This document shows, in pieces, positions 18,259 through 27,513 of a DNA stretch of 51,794 nucleotides. Position 1 is the stretch's first letter; every line of letters starts with the position of its first letter. Source of the stretch: an uncultured Clostridia bacterium (GTDB taxonomy: Bacteria > Bacillota > Clostridia > TANB77 > CAG-508). A program made the position numbers and the translations under genes. The DNA is taken from NCBI GenBank assembly GCA_944386675.1, contig CALXBY010000010.1:1-51794 (forward strand). The letters run 5' to 3'. The notes under the pieces were generated by a model. It searched no databases and was not told the DNA's origin. It saw only the letters and a list, made by a program, of their open reading frames with translations.

Positions 18259-19233
18259 TTATTTGTTCCAATTTTTTATTCTTTCAATTGCTTTTTTCGT
18301 ATTTTCTCTTGTTCCAAAAGCAGTTAATCTAAAATATCCTTCTCCATGAGGTCCAAATCCGCTTCCTGGTGTTCCAACAATATTTACTTCTTCTAATAGT
18401 TTATCAAAAAATTCCCAAGATGTCATTCCTTCAGGTACTTTTAACCAAATATATGGTGAATTTATTGCTCCATAAACAGTAAATCCTGCTTCTTCTAATC
18501 CTTCTTTTATAATTTTTGCATTTTCTTTATAATATGCTATATTTTCTTTTATTTGTTTTTTTCCTTCTTCTGAATAAGTTGCTTCTGCTGCTCTTTGTAC
18601 AATATATGATACACCATTAAATTTTGTACAAGTTCTTCTATTCCATAATTTGTTTAATTCGATTGCTTCTCCATTTTTTGTATATCCTTTTACTGTTTTA
18701 GGAATGACTACATAAGCACATCTTGTACCTGTAAATCCTGCTGTTTTTGAATAACTTTTGAATTCAATTGCAACATCTTTTGCGCCTTCTACTTCATAAA
18801 TACTATGTGGTATATTATCTTCCTCTATAAAAACTTCATAAGCTGCATCATATAAAATTATACTATTGTTTTCTTTTGCATAATCCACCCATACCTTTAA
18901 ATCTTCTTTTGTTAGCACAGTTCCTGTTGGATTATTTGGAAAACATAAATAAATCATATCTACTTTTTCTTTTGGCAATTCTGGTTTAAAATCATTTTCA
19001 GCTGTTACTGGCAAATACACTATATTTTCATAAATTCCTTTTTCCTCATTATAATTCCCACTTCTACCTGACATAACATTTGTGTCTAGATATACAGGAT
19101 ATACTGGGTCTGTAATTGCTACCTTATTATCTACTGCAAATATGTCTACAATATTACCGTGAGTCACACTTTGCTCCATCTGATACAAATACTTCGTCTG
19201 GTTCAATAGTAACACCTCTTGCTTTGTAATCAT
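18259..19233 (-). CDS. dapL: LL-diaminopimelate aminotransferase, C-terminal part (frame-split)
   Basis: The main part of DapL, a PLP enzyme that converts tetrahydrodipicolinate to LL-diaminopimelate in lysine and cell wall synthesis. Visible motifs are [31 protein letters not shown] (fold-type I), the PLP lysine in [18 protein letters not shown], and [11 protein letters not shown] with [17 protein letters not shown] at the end. The reading frame is entered without a proper start: the natural protein begins at 19495, and one extra base at 19157-19159 separates the two parts. Without that base the join reads GAKCDSGNIVDIF, exactly the family pattern. It follows dapF, so the lysine/DAP genes form an operon. 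Confidence 0.93.
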   Translation of the reverse strand: MITKQEVLLLNQTKYLYQMEQSVTHGNIVDIFAVDNKVAITDPVYPVYLDTNVMSGRSGNYNEEKGIYENIVYLPVTAENDFKPELPKEKVDMIYLCFPNNPTGTVLTKEDLKVWVDYAKENNSIILYDAAYEVFIEEDNIPHSIYEVEGAKDVAIEFKSYSKTAGFTGTRCAYVVIPKTVKGYTKNGEAIELNKLWNRRTCTKFNGVSYIVQRAAEATYSEEGKKQIKENIAYYKENAKIIKEGLEEAGFTVYGAINSPYIWLKVPEGMTSWEFFDKLLEEVNIVGTPGSGFGPHGEGYFRLTAFGTRENTKKAIERIKNWNK

Positions 19234-19495
19234 TTTCTACAATAGCTTTTCTTAAAAATTCATATCCTTGTTCTGGTCCATATCCTTTAAATCCTTCTTG
19301 TGTTCCAATTTCATCCACTGCTTTATGCATTGCTTCTAAACATGCTGGAGCAATTGGTTTTGTAACATCTCCTATTCCTAATTTAATAATTTCTTTACCT
19401 GGATTGTTTTTGGTATATTCTGCTACCTTTTTTGCTATTGTAGAAAATAAATAGCTATCTTGTAAATTTAAAAAATTTTCATTTATATAACTCAT
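19154..19495 (-). CDS. dapL: LL-diaminopimelate aminotransferase, N-terminal part (frame-split)
   Basis: The first 113 codons, with the typical DapL opening ([20 protein letters not shown]), [29 protein letters not shown] and [10 protein letters not shown]. The start at 19495 has AAAGGA upstream. It then reads TCA CGG TAA and stops at 19154; a +1 step at CGG restores the family sequence (S-G-N). dapL is needed for meso-DAP unless another route exists, so a dead gene is less likely than a sequence error or a decoded frameshift. It lies 71 bp after dapF. Confidence 0.92.
   Translation of the reverse strand: MSYINENFLNLQDSYLFSTIAKKVAEYTKNNPGKEIIKLGIGDVTKPIAPACLEAMHKAVDEIGTQEGFKGYGPEQGYEFLRKAIVENDYKARGVTIEPDEVFVSDGAKCDSR
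19157..19159 (-). other. CGG codon at the +1 frameshift in dapL
   Basis: The minus strand reads GAC TCA CGG TAA in frame 0; skipping one base gives TCA GGT AAT ATT (S-G-N-I), the expected DapL sequence. Confidence 0.88.
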
Positions 19496-19566
19496 AAAAT
19501 TCTTTCCTTTCTTTTTTTATTTATAACTTTCTTCATTTACTTTTTAATTTTTATCTCTTTTTTATT

Positions 19567-20409
19567 TTATTCTTTTTGCAATAATTCACCTTCAAAAACA
19601 GTAACTGCTGGTCCTGTCATATATACATGCTTATCTTCTTGGTTCCATTCAATCTTTAAAGTTCCCCCTAATAATTCTACCTTTACTGTATTTTCTGTAA
19701 AACCATTTAAGCAACATGCTACCACAGATGCGCAAGCACCTGTACCACAAGCTAACGTTTCTCCTGCTCCTCTTTCCCAAACTCTCATTTTGATATGATT
19801 CTTATCTACAATTTCAATAAATTCCACATTTGTTTTATTAGGAAATGCTTTATCTACTTCTAATATTTTTCCATAAGTTTCTACATCAAATTCTTTTGTA
19901 TTCTCTACAATGGTAATCGCATGTGGATTTCCCATTGACACACAAGTAAATGTAAACTCCTTATCTTTCGCTTTTAGTCTTAAATTCTTAACTGGTTCTT
20001 CTTCTGAAATGACAGGTATTTCTTTTGGGGTAAGAATTGGTTCTCCCATATCCACTTTTACTGTTTCTACCTTTCCATCTTTTACATGTAATTCAAGAAT
20101 TTTAATACCTGCTAATGTTTCTATGGTAACTTCTGTTTTATCGGTAAGTCCTTTATCATATACAAATTTTCCTACACAACGAATTCCATTTCCACACATT
20201 TCTGCTTCACTACCATCTGCATTAAACATTCTCATTTTAAAATCTGCAATCTCACTTTTACATATTAAAATTAGCCCATCAGAACCCACTCCAAAATTTC
20301 GATTGCTAACAAATCGAGCTAGAGATGATTCATTTTCTATATTTTGGTGGATAGCATCCATATAGACATAATCATTCCCTAGCCCATGCATTTTTGTAAA
20401 TTTTATCAT
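19567..20409 (-). CDS. dapF: Diaminopimelate epimerase
   Basis: A 280-residue DapF, which interconverts LL- and meso-diaminopimelate without a cofactor using two cysteines. Both are present: EMCGNGIRC near residue 72 and ACGTGACAS near 220. The N-terminus [18 protein letters not shown] and the GRGAGET-like stretch [14 protein letters not shown] are standard. Length is normal. The start has AGAGGTGAAAG upstream and a TTTACA / TAAAAT promoter further up. It leads the dapF-dapL operon, which supplies peptidoglycan DAP and lysine. Confidence 0.97.
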   Translation of the reverse strand: MIKFTKMHGLGNDYVYMDAIHQNIENESSLARFVSNRNFGVGSDGLILICKSEIADFKMRMFNADGSEAEMCGNGIRCVGKFVYDKGLTDKTEVTIETLAGIKILELHVKDGKVETVKVDMGEPILTPKEIPVISEEEPVKNLRLKAKDKEFTFTCVSMGNPHAITIVENTKEFDVETYGKILEVDKAFPNKTNVEFIEIVDKNHIKMRVWERGAGETLACGTGACASVVACCLNGFTENTVKVELLGGTLKIEWNQEDKHVYMTGPAVTVFEGELLQKE

Positions 20410-20472
20410 TTTCTTTCACCTCTTTTAGGTATTAATATACAGAATCATATAATTATATGCTTCTACCTAAGG

Positions 20473-20501
20473 ATTTTATCACAGTATCTTTTTTTTGTAA
20501 A
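20473..20501 (-). promoter_or_regulatory. Promoter of the dapF-dapL operon
   Basis: TTTACA (20496-20501), 17 bp, TAAAAT (20473-20478) on the minus strand, about 65 bp before dapF. I see no lysine riboswitch pattern in the leader. Confidence 0.55.
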
Positions 20502-20621
20502 TAGCAATTTATTTGAAGTTTCAGTGTTTTTGTATTTTATTTAGCATAGCTACACCTTTTTTATTTGTCTAAATAAATTATTAATATATCAAAAATTCAT
20601 AAAATCTTAACTTTTCTATTA

Positions 20622-20650
20622 TTGTAAAAACATAAATATTACTATATAAT
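20622..20650 (+). promoter_or_regulatory. Promoter of mtgA
   Basis: TTGTAA (20622-20627), 17 bp, TATAAT (20645-20650), followed by GAGG and the ATG at 20678. Confidence 0.65.
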
Positions 20651-20677
20651 GAAGAAAAAGATTATATAGAGGTGTCT

Positions 20678-21373
20678 ATGAAACTTTTTAGAAAATTATT
20701 AATAATTATTTTTATATTGATTTTAACTGCTGTCATTATATGTGGTATTATTGGTTTTGTTACCTATTCTAAGGCTTTAGATGAAAAGCCACTGTTAAGT
20801 AGAACAGGCGAGGTAACAGGTGATGAACATTATACACCTTTTAGTGAACTATCTCAAGATTATATTAATGCTGTTATTTCTGTAGAAGATAGAAGATATT
20901 ATGACCACGGACCTGTTGATTTTATTGGAATTGCTAGAGCTCTTTGGACAAACTTTAGAACTGGGGAACTTAGAGAAGGTGGTAGTACGATTACCCAACA
21001 AGTTGCAAAAAATTTAGTCTTTACACAGGAAGAAACCGCATCTAGAAAACTAGGTGAATTATTTGCTGCTTATGATTTAGAAAAAAAATTCACCAAGGAT
21101 GAAATCTTCGCTTTATATGTAAATAGTGCTTATTTCGGTGATGGATATTATGGTATTTATGACGCTAGTATGGGGTATTATGGAAAAGAACCTAAAGATT
21201 TAAATTTAGATGAAGCTTCAATGCTTGCAGGTGTTCCAAATGCACCTTCTGTATATGCTCCAACTGTTAATCCAGATTTGGCAAATCAAAGACAAGCTCA
21301 TGTGTTAAATACGATGGTGGAAAATGAATATATTACACAAGCACAAGCTGATGAAATTATAAATAGTAAATAG
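20678..21373 (+). CDS. mtgA: Monofunctional peptidoglycan glycosyltransferase (GT51)
   Basis: A 231-residue GT51 enzyme that polymerises lipid II into glycan strands at the outer face of the membrane. An N-terminal membrane anchor (LLIIIFILILTAVIICGIIG) precedes the transferase motifs: motif 1 with the catalytic Glu (ISVEDRRYYDHGPVD), motif 2 GGSTITQQVAKN, motif 3 RKLGELFAAYDLEKK and motif 4 IFALYVNSAYFG. There is no transpeptidase domain, so it is a stand-alone enzyme rather than a class A PBP. ATG at 20678 is preferred over the GTG six bases upstream because of its AGAGG spacing. It faces mnmA across a 188-bp palindrome. Confidence 0.93.
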   Translation: MKLFRKLLIIIFILILTAVIICGIIGFVTYSKALDEKPLLSRTGEVTGDEHYTPFSELSQDYINAVISVEDRRYYDHGPVDFIGIARALWTNFRTGELREGGSTITQQVAKNLVFTQEETASRKLGELFAAYDLEKKFTKDEIFALYVNSAYFGDGYYGIYDASMGYYGKEPKDLNLDEASMLAGVPNAPSVYAPTVNPDLANQRQAHVLNTMVENEYITQAQADEIINSK

Positions 21374-21557
21374 CTCCTAATATAATAAAAAATAATGATG
21401 AATATCGTTCCCAAAATTTGCGTATAACTTCTAAATAAATTTTATGGCACCCTTCCAAACACAAGGTTTGAACTCTTTCCATAAAATTTATTAAGAATTT
21501 ATAACTTAATTTTTCTCAAATCAATTCATCATTATTTTTTATTATATTATGAGCTAT
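21370..21557. repeat. 188-bp palindromic element (MITE-like) between mtgA and mnmA
   Basis: Terminal inverted repeats of 34 bp (21370-21403 and 21524-21557) differ at one base. Inside are a second inverted pair (21434-21447 with 21479-21492) and a small central hairpin (CAAAC / GTTTG). The whole unit can fold as one long cruciform. The left arm contains the mtgA stop codon. It could be a miniature inverted-repeat element or a large bidirectional terminator. Confidence 0.7.
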
Positions 21558-21567
21558 TATATTTTTT

Positions 21568-22617
21568 CTATTTAATTTTTCCACCACCTAAAACAATTCC
21601 GTCTTCATCATAAAATACAACAGATTGTCCAGAAGTTATTGCTCTTTGTGGTTCTTGAAATACAACTTTTATTGTTTCATTTTCTTTTATTACTTTTGCC
21701 TCTGCTTCTTTTGCTCTATATCTAATTTTGGCCAAACATTCTAATCCCTTTTCTAATTTATTTTCAACATCTATAATCCAGTTGACATTCATTGCTTCTA
21801 ATTCATTATGATATAATTCCTTTTCTGTACCAACAATTACTTGATTATTTTTGGTATCTAATTTTACAACATATAATGGCTCTTTATAGGAAATTCCTAA
21901 TCCTTTTCTTTGCCCAATTGTATAATTAACTAATCCTTTATGTTTTCCTAAAATTTCTCCTGTTGTTAGAATAATGTTACCTTTTTTAGGAACTTTTTGC
22001 ATATGCTCCTTTAAAAATTTTTGATAATCATCATCTTTAATAAAACAGATTTCTTGGCTATCTTTTTTGGTTGCAATTTCTAAGCCATATTGCTCAGCAA
22101 TTGCTCTTGTATCTTCCTTACTCACATTATCTTGCAATGGAAAGATAATATTTTCTACTTTCTCTTTTGGAATGGTATATAGAAAATATGTCTGGTCTTT
22201 CTTCTCTTCACTAGATTTTCTTAACACATATTGCTTATATTTTTCTGAATATTCTTTTTTGGCATAATGCCCAGTTGCTATATATTTACATCCTAGCTCT
22301 TTTGCTTTATCATAAAAAGCACCAAATTTTAAATATTGATTGCATTCTACACAAGGATTTGGTGTTCTTGCATTTTCATATTCAGAAATAAAAGCATCAA
22401 TTACATGGCATCTAAATTCTTTTCTACAATCAAAAACATGATGCTCAATTTCTAATTTTTCACATACTTTTTTAGCATCATTTATCGCTTCTTCATTTGG
22501 TTCTTCTAATAAATTCATGGTACAACCCACAACTTCATATCCTGCTTTTTTTAAAAGAATGGCTGACACAGAACTATCTACGCCGCCACTCATTCCTAAT
22601 AATACTTTTTCTTTCAT
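21568..22617 (-). CDS. mnmA: tRNA-specific 2-thiouridylase MnmA
   Basis: A 349-residue MnmA, which puts sulfur on U34 of tRNA-Lys, -Glu and -Gln. The PP-loop motif is GMSGGVDSSV at the N-terminus. The two catalytic cysteines lie in TPNPCVECN (about residue 101) and QEICFI (about 200). Further standard motifs are ATGHYAK, KKDQTYFLY, GQRKGLGI and the C-terminal beta-barrel ending SGQSVVFYDEDGIVLGGG. It follows the TSCPD gene by 65 bp in the same operon. Confidence 0.97.
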   Translation of the reverse strand: MKEKVLLGMSGGVDSSVSAILLKKAGYEVVGCTMNLLEEPNEEAINDAKKVCEKLEIEHHVFDCRKEFRCHVIDAFISEYENARTPNPCVECNQYLKFGAFYDKAKELGCKYIATGHYAKKEYSEKYKQYVLRKSSEEKKDQTYFLYTIPKEKVENIIFPLQDNVSKEDTRAIAEQYGLEIATKKDSQEICFIKDDDYQKFLKEHMQKVPKKGNIILTTGEILGKHKGLVNYTIGQRKGLGISYKEPLYVVKLDTKNNQVIVGTEKELYHNELEAMNVNWIIDVENKLEKGLECLAKIRYRAKEAEAKVIKENETIKVVFQEPQRAITSGQSVVFYDEDGIVLGGGKIK

Positions 22618-22682
22618 TAAAATTCCTCATTCTATTTCTATATTTATTTATATAAAATTTTTATCTTTTAAGTTCAATCATA

Positions 22683-22943
22683 TTAATTAATTTTATATTT
22701 CTCTTTTACTTCTTCTAATGCCTTTGATAATTGGTCTGGACAAGAAGTTCCTTTTATACCACAAGGAATTCCTTTTAACCTTCTGATAGCTTCATTAATA
22801 TTCATTCCTTCAATTAATCTAGAAACACCTACTGTATTTCCTGCACATCCACCTACAATTGTTAATTTTTTTATGGTATTTCCATCTAATTCTATAATCA
22901 TTTCTCTTGAACAAACACCACTTGGTTTATATCTATATTCCAT
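22683..22943 (-). CDS. TSCPD-domain protein (TIGR03905 type)
   Basis: An 86-residue protein with the conserved pattern PSGVCSREM, GCAGNTVGVSRLIEGM and GIPCGIKGTSCPDQLSKAL, containing four to five conserved cysteines. The TSCPD signature is also found at the C-terminus of some class II ribonucleotide reductases, where it probably binds metal; the function of the free-standing form is unknown. It leads the operon with mnmA, with a promoter at 23021-23049. Confidence 0.85.
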   Translation of the reverse strand: MEYRYKPSGVCSREMIIELDGNTIKKLTIVGGCAGNTVGVSRLIEGMNINEAIRRLKGIPCGIKGTSCPDQLSKALEEVKEKYKIN

Positions 22944-23020
22944 TTTATATTCTCCCTTCTTTTACTATACTTAATTCTCATTTTAAATTCATATAAGAAT
23001 AGTAAAATCAATCTTTTTAT

Positions 23021-23049
23021 ATTATATCATGCTATTTCATTAGATTCAA
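23021..23049 (-). promoter_or_regulatory. Promoter of the TSCPD-mnmA operon
   Basis: TTGAAT (23044-23049), 17 bp, TATAAT (23021-23026) on the minus strand. Confidence 0.7.
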
Positions 23050-23078
23050 TAAAAGATGGGCATTATTCCCATCTTTTC
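23049..23078 (-). terminator. Terminator of aspS
   Basis: AAAAGATGGG and CCCATCTTTT pair around a 7-base loop and are followed by a short T-rich run, immediately after the aspS stop at 23086. Confidence 0.8.
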
Positions 23079-23085
23079 CTATAAA

Positions 23086-24828
23086 TTACATATCCAATTT
23101 TATGTGTACATCTTTTAATTGTTGTTCTGTAACAACTGATGGTGCTCTCATTAATAAATCTCTTGCTCTTTTATTTTTTGGAAATGCAATGACTTCTCTT
23201 ATATTTTGTGAATCTGCAATTAGCATAACCATTCTATCAATTCCAGCTGCTGCTCCCGCATGTGGTGGTGTACCATATTGGAATGCATTATATAATGCAC
23301 CAAATCGATTTTTTACATCTTCTTCTCTATATCCTGCAATTTCAAATGCTTTTACCATAATCTCTGGGTCATGATTTCTAACTGCTCCTGATGCCATTTC
23401 ATATCCATTACATACTAAATCATATTGGTAAGCAACTATATCTAGTGGATTTTGATTTTCTAAAGCTTCTAATCCACCTTGTGGCATTGAAAATGGATTA
23501 TGATTAAAATCAATTGTTCCTTCATCAGATAATTCATACATTGGGAAATCTACAATAAAGCAAAATTTGTATACTCCTTTTTCTATTAAATCTAATCGTT
23601 TTCCTAATTCAATTCTAACTAAGCCTGCAATTTTTTGTGCTTTTTCAAATTCATCTGCAATAAAGAAAATACTTGCATTTTTCTCTAATCCAAAATCCTT
23701 TTCTAATTTTTCCTTTATATCGTCTGTTATGAATTTGGCAATACCACCTTGCACATTTCCTTCATTGTCTAATTTGGTCCAAGCTAAACCTTTTGCTCCT
23801 ACTTCTTCAGTTGTTGCAAATTCACCCATTTTATCAAAGAATTTTCTTCCTTGCTCAGCTCCATTTGGCACTATAATGGCTTTAATTGTTTTATCCTTGA
23901 AAGCATTAAATTCAGAATCTTTAAATAATTTCGTAACATCTTGAATGATTAATGGATTTCTTAAATCTGGTTTATCAATTCCGTATTTTTCCATTGCTTC
24001 TTTATATGGAATTCTAACAAATGGTCCTTTATCTACTTTCCAATCTGTAAATTTTTCAAAAGTATATGGTACCACTTCTTCGATAACTTTAAACACATCG
24101 TCTTGTGTTGCAAAACTCATTTCAAAATCTAATTGATAAAATTCTCCTGGTGCTCTATCAGCTCTTGGATCTTCATCTCTAAAACATGGTGCAATTTGAT
24201 AATATTTGTTAAATCCACTAACCATTAATAATTGTTTAAATTGTTGTGGTGCCTGTGGAAGCGCATAAAATTCTCCTGGATTTAATCTACTTGGAACTAA
24301 ATAATCTCTTGCTCCTTCTGGTGAAGAATTTGCTAAAATTGGTGTTTGAATTTCTGTAAACGCAAGTTCATCCATTTTATCTCTTAGTGTTTTTAAGATT
24401 TTTGAACGTAGTAAAATGTTATTATGTAGTTTTTCATTTCTTAAATCTAAAAATCTATATTCTAATCGTAAATCTTCTCTAACTTCTTGGTCTGTATTAA
24501 TTTCAAAAGGAAGCACATTTTTGCATTTTCCTAATACTTCTATTTTTTGAGCTACAACTTCAATATCCCCTGTTTTCATATTAGGATTTTTGCTGGCTCT
24601 TTCCACAACTTCTCCCTCTATGTGGATACAAGTTTCTGTATGCAATTCCTTTACAAATTTCTTTAATTCTTCATCATTTACAACAATTTGAGTAATTCCA
24701 AATTCATCTCTTAAATCGATGAATGTCATTCCACCTAAATCTCTTATTTTTTGAATCCATCCGGCAAGTTCTACATGTTCTTTTACATTTTTAATATTTA
24801 ATTCTCCGCAAGTTTTTGTTCTGTACAT
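23086..24828 (-). CDS. aspS: Aspartyl-tRNA synthetase
   Basis: A 580-residue bacterial-type class II synthetase that charges tRNA-Asp (or Asp/Asn in non-discriminating forms). It has the N-terminal OB anticodon-binding domain (VELAGWIQKIRDLGG), class II motif 2 (FRDEDPRADRAPGEFYQLD), the bacterial GAD insertion around residues 280-420, and motif 3 (GIDRMVMLIADSQNIREV). The frame stays open to 24942, but that region contains the promoter (24914-24942), so the start is taken at ATG 24828 (MYRTKTCGEL), ten bases after GAAGGG. Monocistronic, with its own terminator. Confidence 0.97.
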   Translation of the reverse strand: MYRTKTCGELNIKNVKEHVELAGWIQKIRDLGGMTFIDLRDEFGITQIVVNDEELKKFVKELHTETCIHIEGEVVERASKNPNMKTGDIEVVAQKIEVLGKCKNVLPFEINTDQEVREDLRLEYRFLDLRNEKLHNNILLRSKILKTLRDKMDELAFTEIQTPILANSSPEGARDYLVPSRLNPGEFYALPQAPQQFKQLLMVSGFNKYYQIAPCFRDEDPRADRAPGEFYQLDFEMSFATQDDVFKVIEEVVPYTFEKFTDWKVDKGPFVRIPYKEAMEKYGIDKPDLRNPLIIQDVTKLFKDSEFNAFKDKTIKAIIVPNGAEQGRKFFDKMGEFATTEEVGAKGLAWTKLDNEGNVQGGIAKFITDDIKEKLEKDFGLEKNASIFFIADEFEKAQKIAGLVRIELGKRLDLIEKGVYKFCFIVDFPMYELSDEGTIDFNHNPFSMPQGGLEALENQNPLDIVAYQYDLVCNGYEMASGAVRNHDPEIMVKAFEIAGYREEDVKNRFGALYNAFQYGTPPHAGAAAGIDRMVMLIADSQNIREVIAFPKNKRARDLLMRAPSVVTEQQLKDVHIKLDM

Positions 24829-24913
24829 ACATCTCATTCCCTTCTTTAGGTACCAATCTAGTTGAAAAAAATTGAATTTTCTCAACCTTTTCCCCGTTTC
24901 TTTTATCCTACCT

Positions 24914-24942
24914 ATATTACCATAATTTTCGCTATTTTTCAA
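24914..24942 (-). promoter_or_regulatory. Promoter of aspS
   Basis: TTGAAA (24937-24942), 17 bp, TAATAT (24914-24919) on the minus strand. No T-box leader is visible in the ~85-base leader. Confidence 0.6.
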
Positions 24943-24956
24943 TGGTTAGATAAAAA

Positions 24957-24986
24957 AAAGAAGCCAACAAATCGTCAGCTTCTTTG
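24957..24986 (-). terminator. Terminator overlapping the end of the tandem-HD gene
   Basis: AAGAAGC and GCTTCTTTTTTTT form a hairpin and T-run on the minus strand; the 5' arm lies in the last codons of the gene ending at 24975. Confidence 0.7.
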
Positions 24987-26306
24987 TGAGGTTAAACCAG
25001 TTTTTTGTTTCGTCGCAACATCTAGAATATTGCAAATCGCCAGAATATGACTTTGCATAATTTCTATCTTGTCTGCATATTCAGGATAATGCAACATACC
25101 GTATTTACACATCGGAACCATATATTCTTTGGTTTCCGCTATGTAGTCCACCATGTCTTGTTTACTTGCTTTTGCGAGAAATGTACAGGTGTGAACTCTG
25201 TTAGAAAGTTTTTCTAACAACGCTCTGGGATTCACTTCAATATCTGCATAATATTTCTCGAGCGGTTTGTTTTTGTTAGCAACTAATTTTACGACATCAA
25301 TTACTTCTTCTTCGATGTCATAATCTTTGCTAAATTCTTCTCCATTTCCAGAAGTATGACACATCTGCGGAATTTCATGTAATAAAGCTGCTGCACAAGT
25401 ATAGTCATCATGAACCCCCAATGTCATGAGATATGAGCAAACTCTAATTGGATGAATGACAAATGGGTCTCCACTTGTTCTTGTCTGTCCTTCATGAAAC
25501 TTCTGTGCAATTGCCAAGGCTTTGTAAGTGTTAGGCATTTCATTCCTGCTCATTCCTTCTATGAAATGAACTGTCTTTTTGTATTCTTCCGCCTCATCTG
25601 ATATTACTTCTTGCATTCCCAGAAGAGATGCTAATGTTTCACATACAGATACAATCAGATTTTTTAAGATAGATATTGCATCTGAAAATTCTGGATACCG
25701 GATTTTGCCTTCTGAACAAAGTGGATATATATATTGAATTGTCTCAAGTATATATTTTCTTTTTCTTTGCTCATCAAACACTTGCATTGTACTGCAATTA
25801 TTGGCTCTATCAGCAATTTTGATAAGCGTGGCCTTCCAGTCCATCTTAATGTTCCCAAAATATTTTTCCGGGTCATAAACAGGAGACCAAGGCCACTTCT
25901 TGACTTTAGGTGGTTTAGTTAATAGCCACACTATCTGCCAAACCTCTTTATCAAGATCATAGATTTCCACAAGTTCTCTCCCCTTATTTGGAAGCTTGCA
26001 GTCTTCTATGACATCATGTAATATCGCCGCAGCATACATGACATCACACTGGTGTCTTATCTGATAAATATTTCTATCAGGATACCATTCTTCTAAACAT
26101 TTTTCTATATTTAAAAGAATTAAACTTTTGCACACCAGTAATGGATGAATGATGTATGGTTCTCCTCCATCCCGATACTGTCCATCATGATATTTTAGAG
26201 CTAGTGTAAGCGCAATCAAGGTATTGCGCATTTTATACATTGTTGCATAACCCTTAATAAAATTATATTCTTTCTTCCAATGGTCTAAACTGGCTTTTTC
26301 TGACAT
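24975..26306 (-). CDS. Tandem HD-domain protein, SpoT/MESH1-like hydrolase fold
   Basis: A 443-residue protein made of two copies of a RelA/SpoT-type HD domain without a synthetase domain. Copy 1 (about residues 35-190) has HDGQYRDGGEPYIIHP, AAAILHDVIEDC and KIADRANNCSTM, with an intact HD-ED set. Copy 2 (about 255-420) has HEGQTRTSGDPFVIHP, but the HD pair is replaced by HE (AAALLHEIPQM). (p)ppGpp or related nucleotide hydrolysis is a reasonable guess for copy 1. The start at 26306 has GGAGG nine bases upstream. Base composition and codon choice (CGG, CCG and GCG used) differ from neighbours, suggesting transfer. It is monocistronic with a consensus promoter. Confidence 0.75.
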   Translation of the reverse strand: MSEKASLDHWKKEYNFIKGYATMYKMRNTLIALTLALKYHDGQYRDGGEPYIIHPLLVCKSLILLNIEKCLEEWYPDRNIYQIRHQCDVMYAAAILHDVIEDCKLPNKGRELVEIYDLDKEVWQIVWLLTKPPKVKKWPWSPVYDPEKYFGNIKMDWKATLIKIADRANNCSTMQVFDEQRKRKYILETIQYIYPLCSEGKIRYPEFSDAISILKNLIVSVCETLASLLGMQEVISDEAEEYKKTVHFIEGMSRNEMPNTYKALAIAQKFHEGQTRTSGDPFVIHPIRVCSYLMTLGVHDDYTCAAALLHEIPQMCHTSGNGEEFSKDYDIEEEVIDVVKLVANKNKPLEKYYADIEVNPRALLEKLSNRVHTCTFLAKASKQDMVDYIAETKEYMVPMCKYGMLHYPEYADKIEIMQSHILAICNILDVATKQKTGLTSQRS

Positions 26307-26359
26307 TGTCCTCAACCTCCCATTTTTTCTGAATTTAGGGTTTCCAAGTTTCCGACAAT

Positions 26360-26388
26360 ATTATACACCTTTTTCCAATTTATGTCAA
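26360..26388 (-). promoter_or_regulatory. Consensus promoter of the tandem-HD gene
   Basis: TTGACA (26383-26388), 17 bp, TATAAT (26360-26365) on the minus strand; both boxes match the sigma-A consensus exactly. Confidence 0.85.
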
Positions 26389-26393
26389 TCAAT

Positions 26394-27398
26394 CTATCTT
26401 TGTTCTGATATTTCCCTATTTTCCTGATTTTCACTATATGCTTTATCATATGCTTCTTGTAGTTCTCTTTTTCTTAACGCAAAATAATCTCTATACTTAT
26501 TTTTATATTCTTCTGACATATCAAAATTTGTTTCTTGTTTAGCATCTAAAAATGATTTTTCTATGTCAAATCTTTCTGTTACTTCTTCAATGTATTTTTT
26601 AAACCATTCTTCGTCTTTATATTGACATATAAAAGCATCTAAGGAAACAGTACTCCCATCATCTGTTTTTCTTATATGGTTACCTCTTTTCCCAATTTCA
26701 CAGCAACAATCTAAATCATATACTGGTGCCATTCTGGCTGTTTTATCAAATTCGTCTACCAACAATGCCCAATTATGGTTGTTTTCATCAACTTGCTTTA
26801 CAAATCGATTAAAAAAGGACTGTTTTATAAATTCTCTTCTAATTTGTTCTCTATTAGCATTGGTATACCCATTTCGTTCTAAATATATCATAATATTATC
26901 TATCAACTGATTAATATTTAACTCATTAATATCTGCTTCATTTTCTTCTAATATCGTTTCCCCATGAATTAGTTCTTCATCTTTGTGTTTAAAATCTTTT
27001 GTCACAATATAGGTTGGTTCATATCCTTTTGTTTTTTTCTTGCTATCTTTTTTTGCAAGATAATATGTTGCTGATGATATTTGAAATCGTTTTGCAACTT
27101 GTGGCAATATAATATTATTATATATCGTTTTATAATAATCTTGTAAAGACAAATCTCTATAAATATCTCCAAATGGTCTTTTGATTAATACCATTGTCTT
27201 TCCATCACTTAACAATCTCCATCCCATACAATTGGTATACTTACTAACATCTTTATTGGATTTTAAAAATTTATCACTTTCTAATTTTATATATCCATCT
27301 TCTGTCCAATTAAAATAATTTTCTTGTCCATACATATATTCTTCAATTTCATTTTTTTGTAAATATTTTTCATATTCCTCTCTATCCTTAAAAAACAT
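26394..27398 (-). CDS. HipA-like kinase-domain protein
   Basis: A 334-residue protein. The C-terminal half has the HipA/PI-kinase-like signature IRREFIKQSFFNRFV, followed by DENNHNWALL (catalytic D..N pattern) and MAPVYDLDCCCEIG, corresponding to the HipA loop with APAYDL. The N-terminal part (residues 1-110) has GWRLLSDGKTMVLIKRPFGD, which may bind nucleotide. HipA toxins phosphorylate aminoacyl-tRNA synthetases; no HipB-like antitoxin lies next to it, so it may be a different HipA-fold kinase. The start at ATG 27398 has AGAGG eight bases upstream. Confidence 0.65.
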   Translation of the reverse strand: MFFKDREEYEKYLQKNEIEEYMYGQENYFNWTEDGYIKLESDKFLKSNKDVSKYTNCMGWRLLSDGKTMVLIKRPFGDIYRDLSLQDYYKTIYNNIILPQVAKRFQISSATYYLAKKDSKKKTKGYEPTYIVTKDFKHKDEELIHGETILEENEADINELNINQLIDNIMIYLERNGYTNANREQIRREFIKQSFFNRFVKQVDENNHNWALLVDEFDKTARMAPVYDLDCCCEIGKRGNHIRKTDDGSTVSLDAFICQYKDEEWFKKYIEEVTERFDIEKSFLDAKQETNFDMSEEYKNKYRDYFALRKRELQEAYDKAYSENQENREISEQR

Positions 27399-27460
27399 AC
27401 CTTTCACCTCTTATTCATTAAATCATATTTTTATTCATATTACAATAATTCATATTTTTA

Positions 27461-27489
27461 TTGCAGTTTTTTTTAATTAATGATATGAT
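27461..27489 (+). promoter_or_regulatory. Promoter of the HD-GYP gene
   Basis: TTGCAG (27461-27466), 17 bp, TATGAT (27484-27489), then AGGAG before the ATG at 27514. Confidence 0.65.
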
Positions 27490-27513
27490 ATTTTTAGATA
27501 GGAGTTGAAAAAT

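Noticed and set aside
19496-20677. Lysine riboswitch before dapF
   Set aside because: The leader is short, AT-rich and lacks the L-box helices or conserved motifs.
24829-24942. N-terminal extension of aspS
   Set aside because: It covers the promoter and lacks family homology; the start at 24828 matches other aspartyl-tRNA synthetases.
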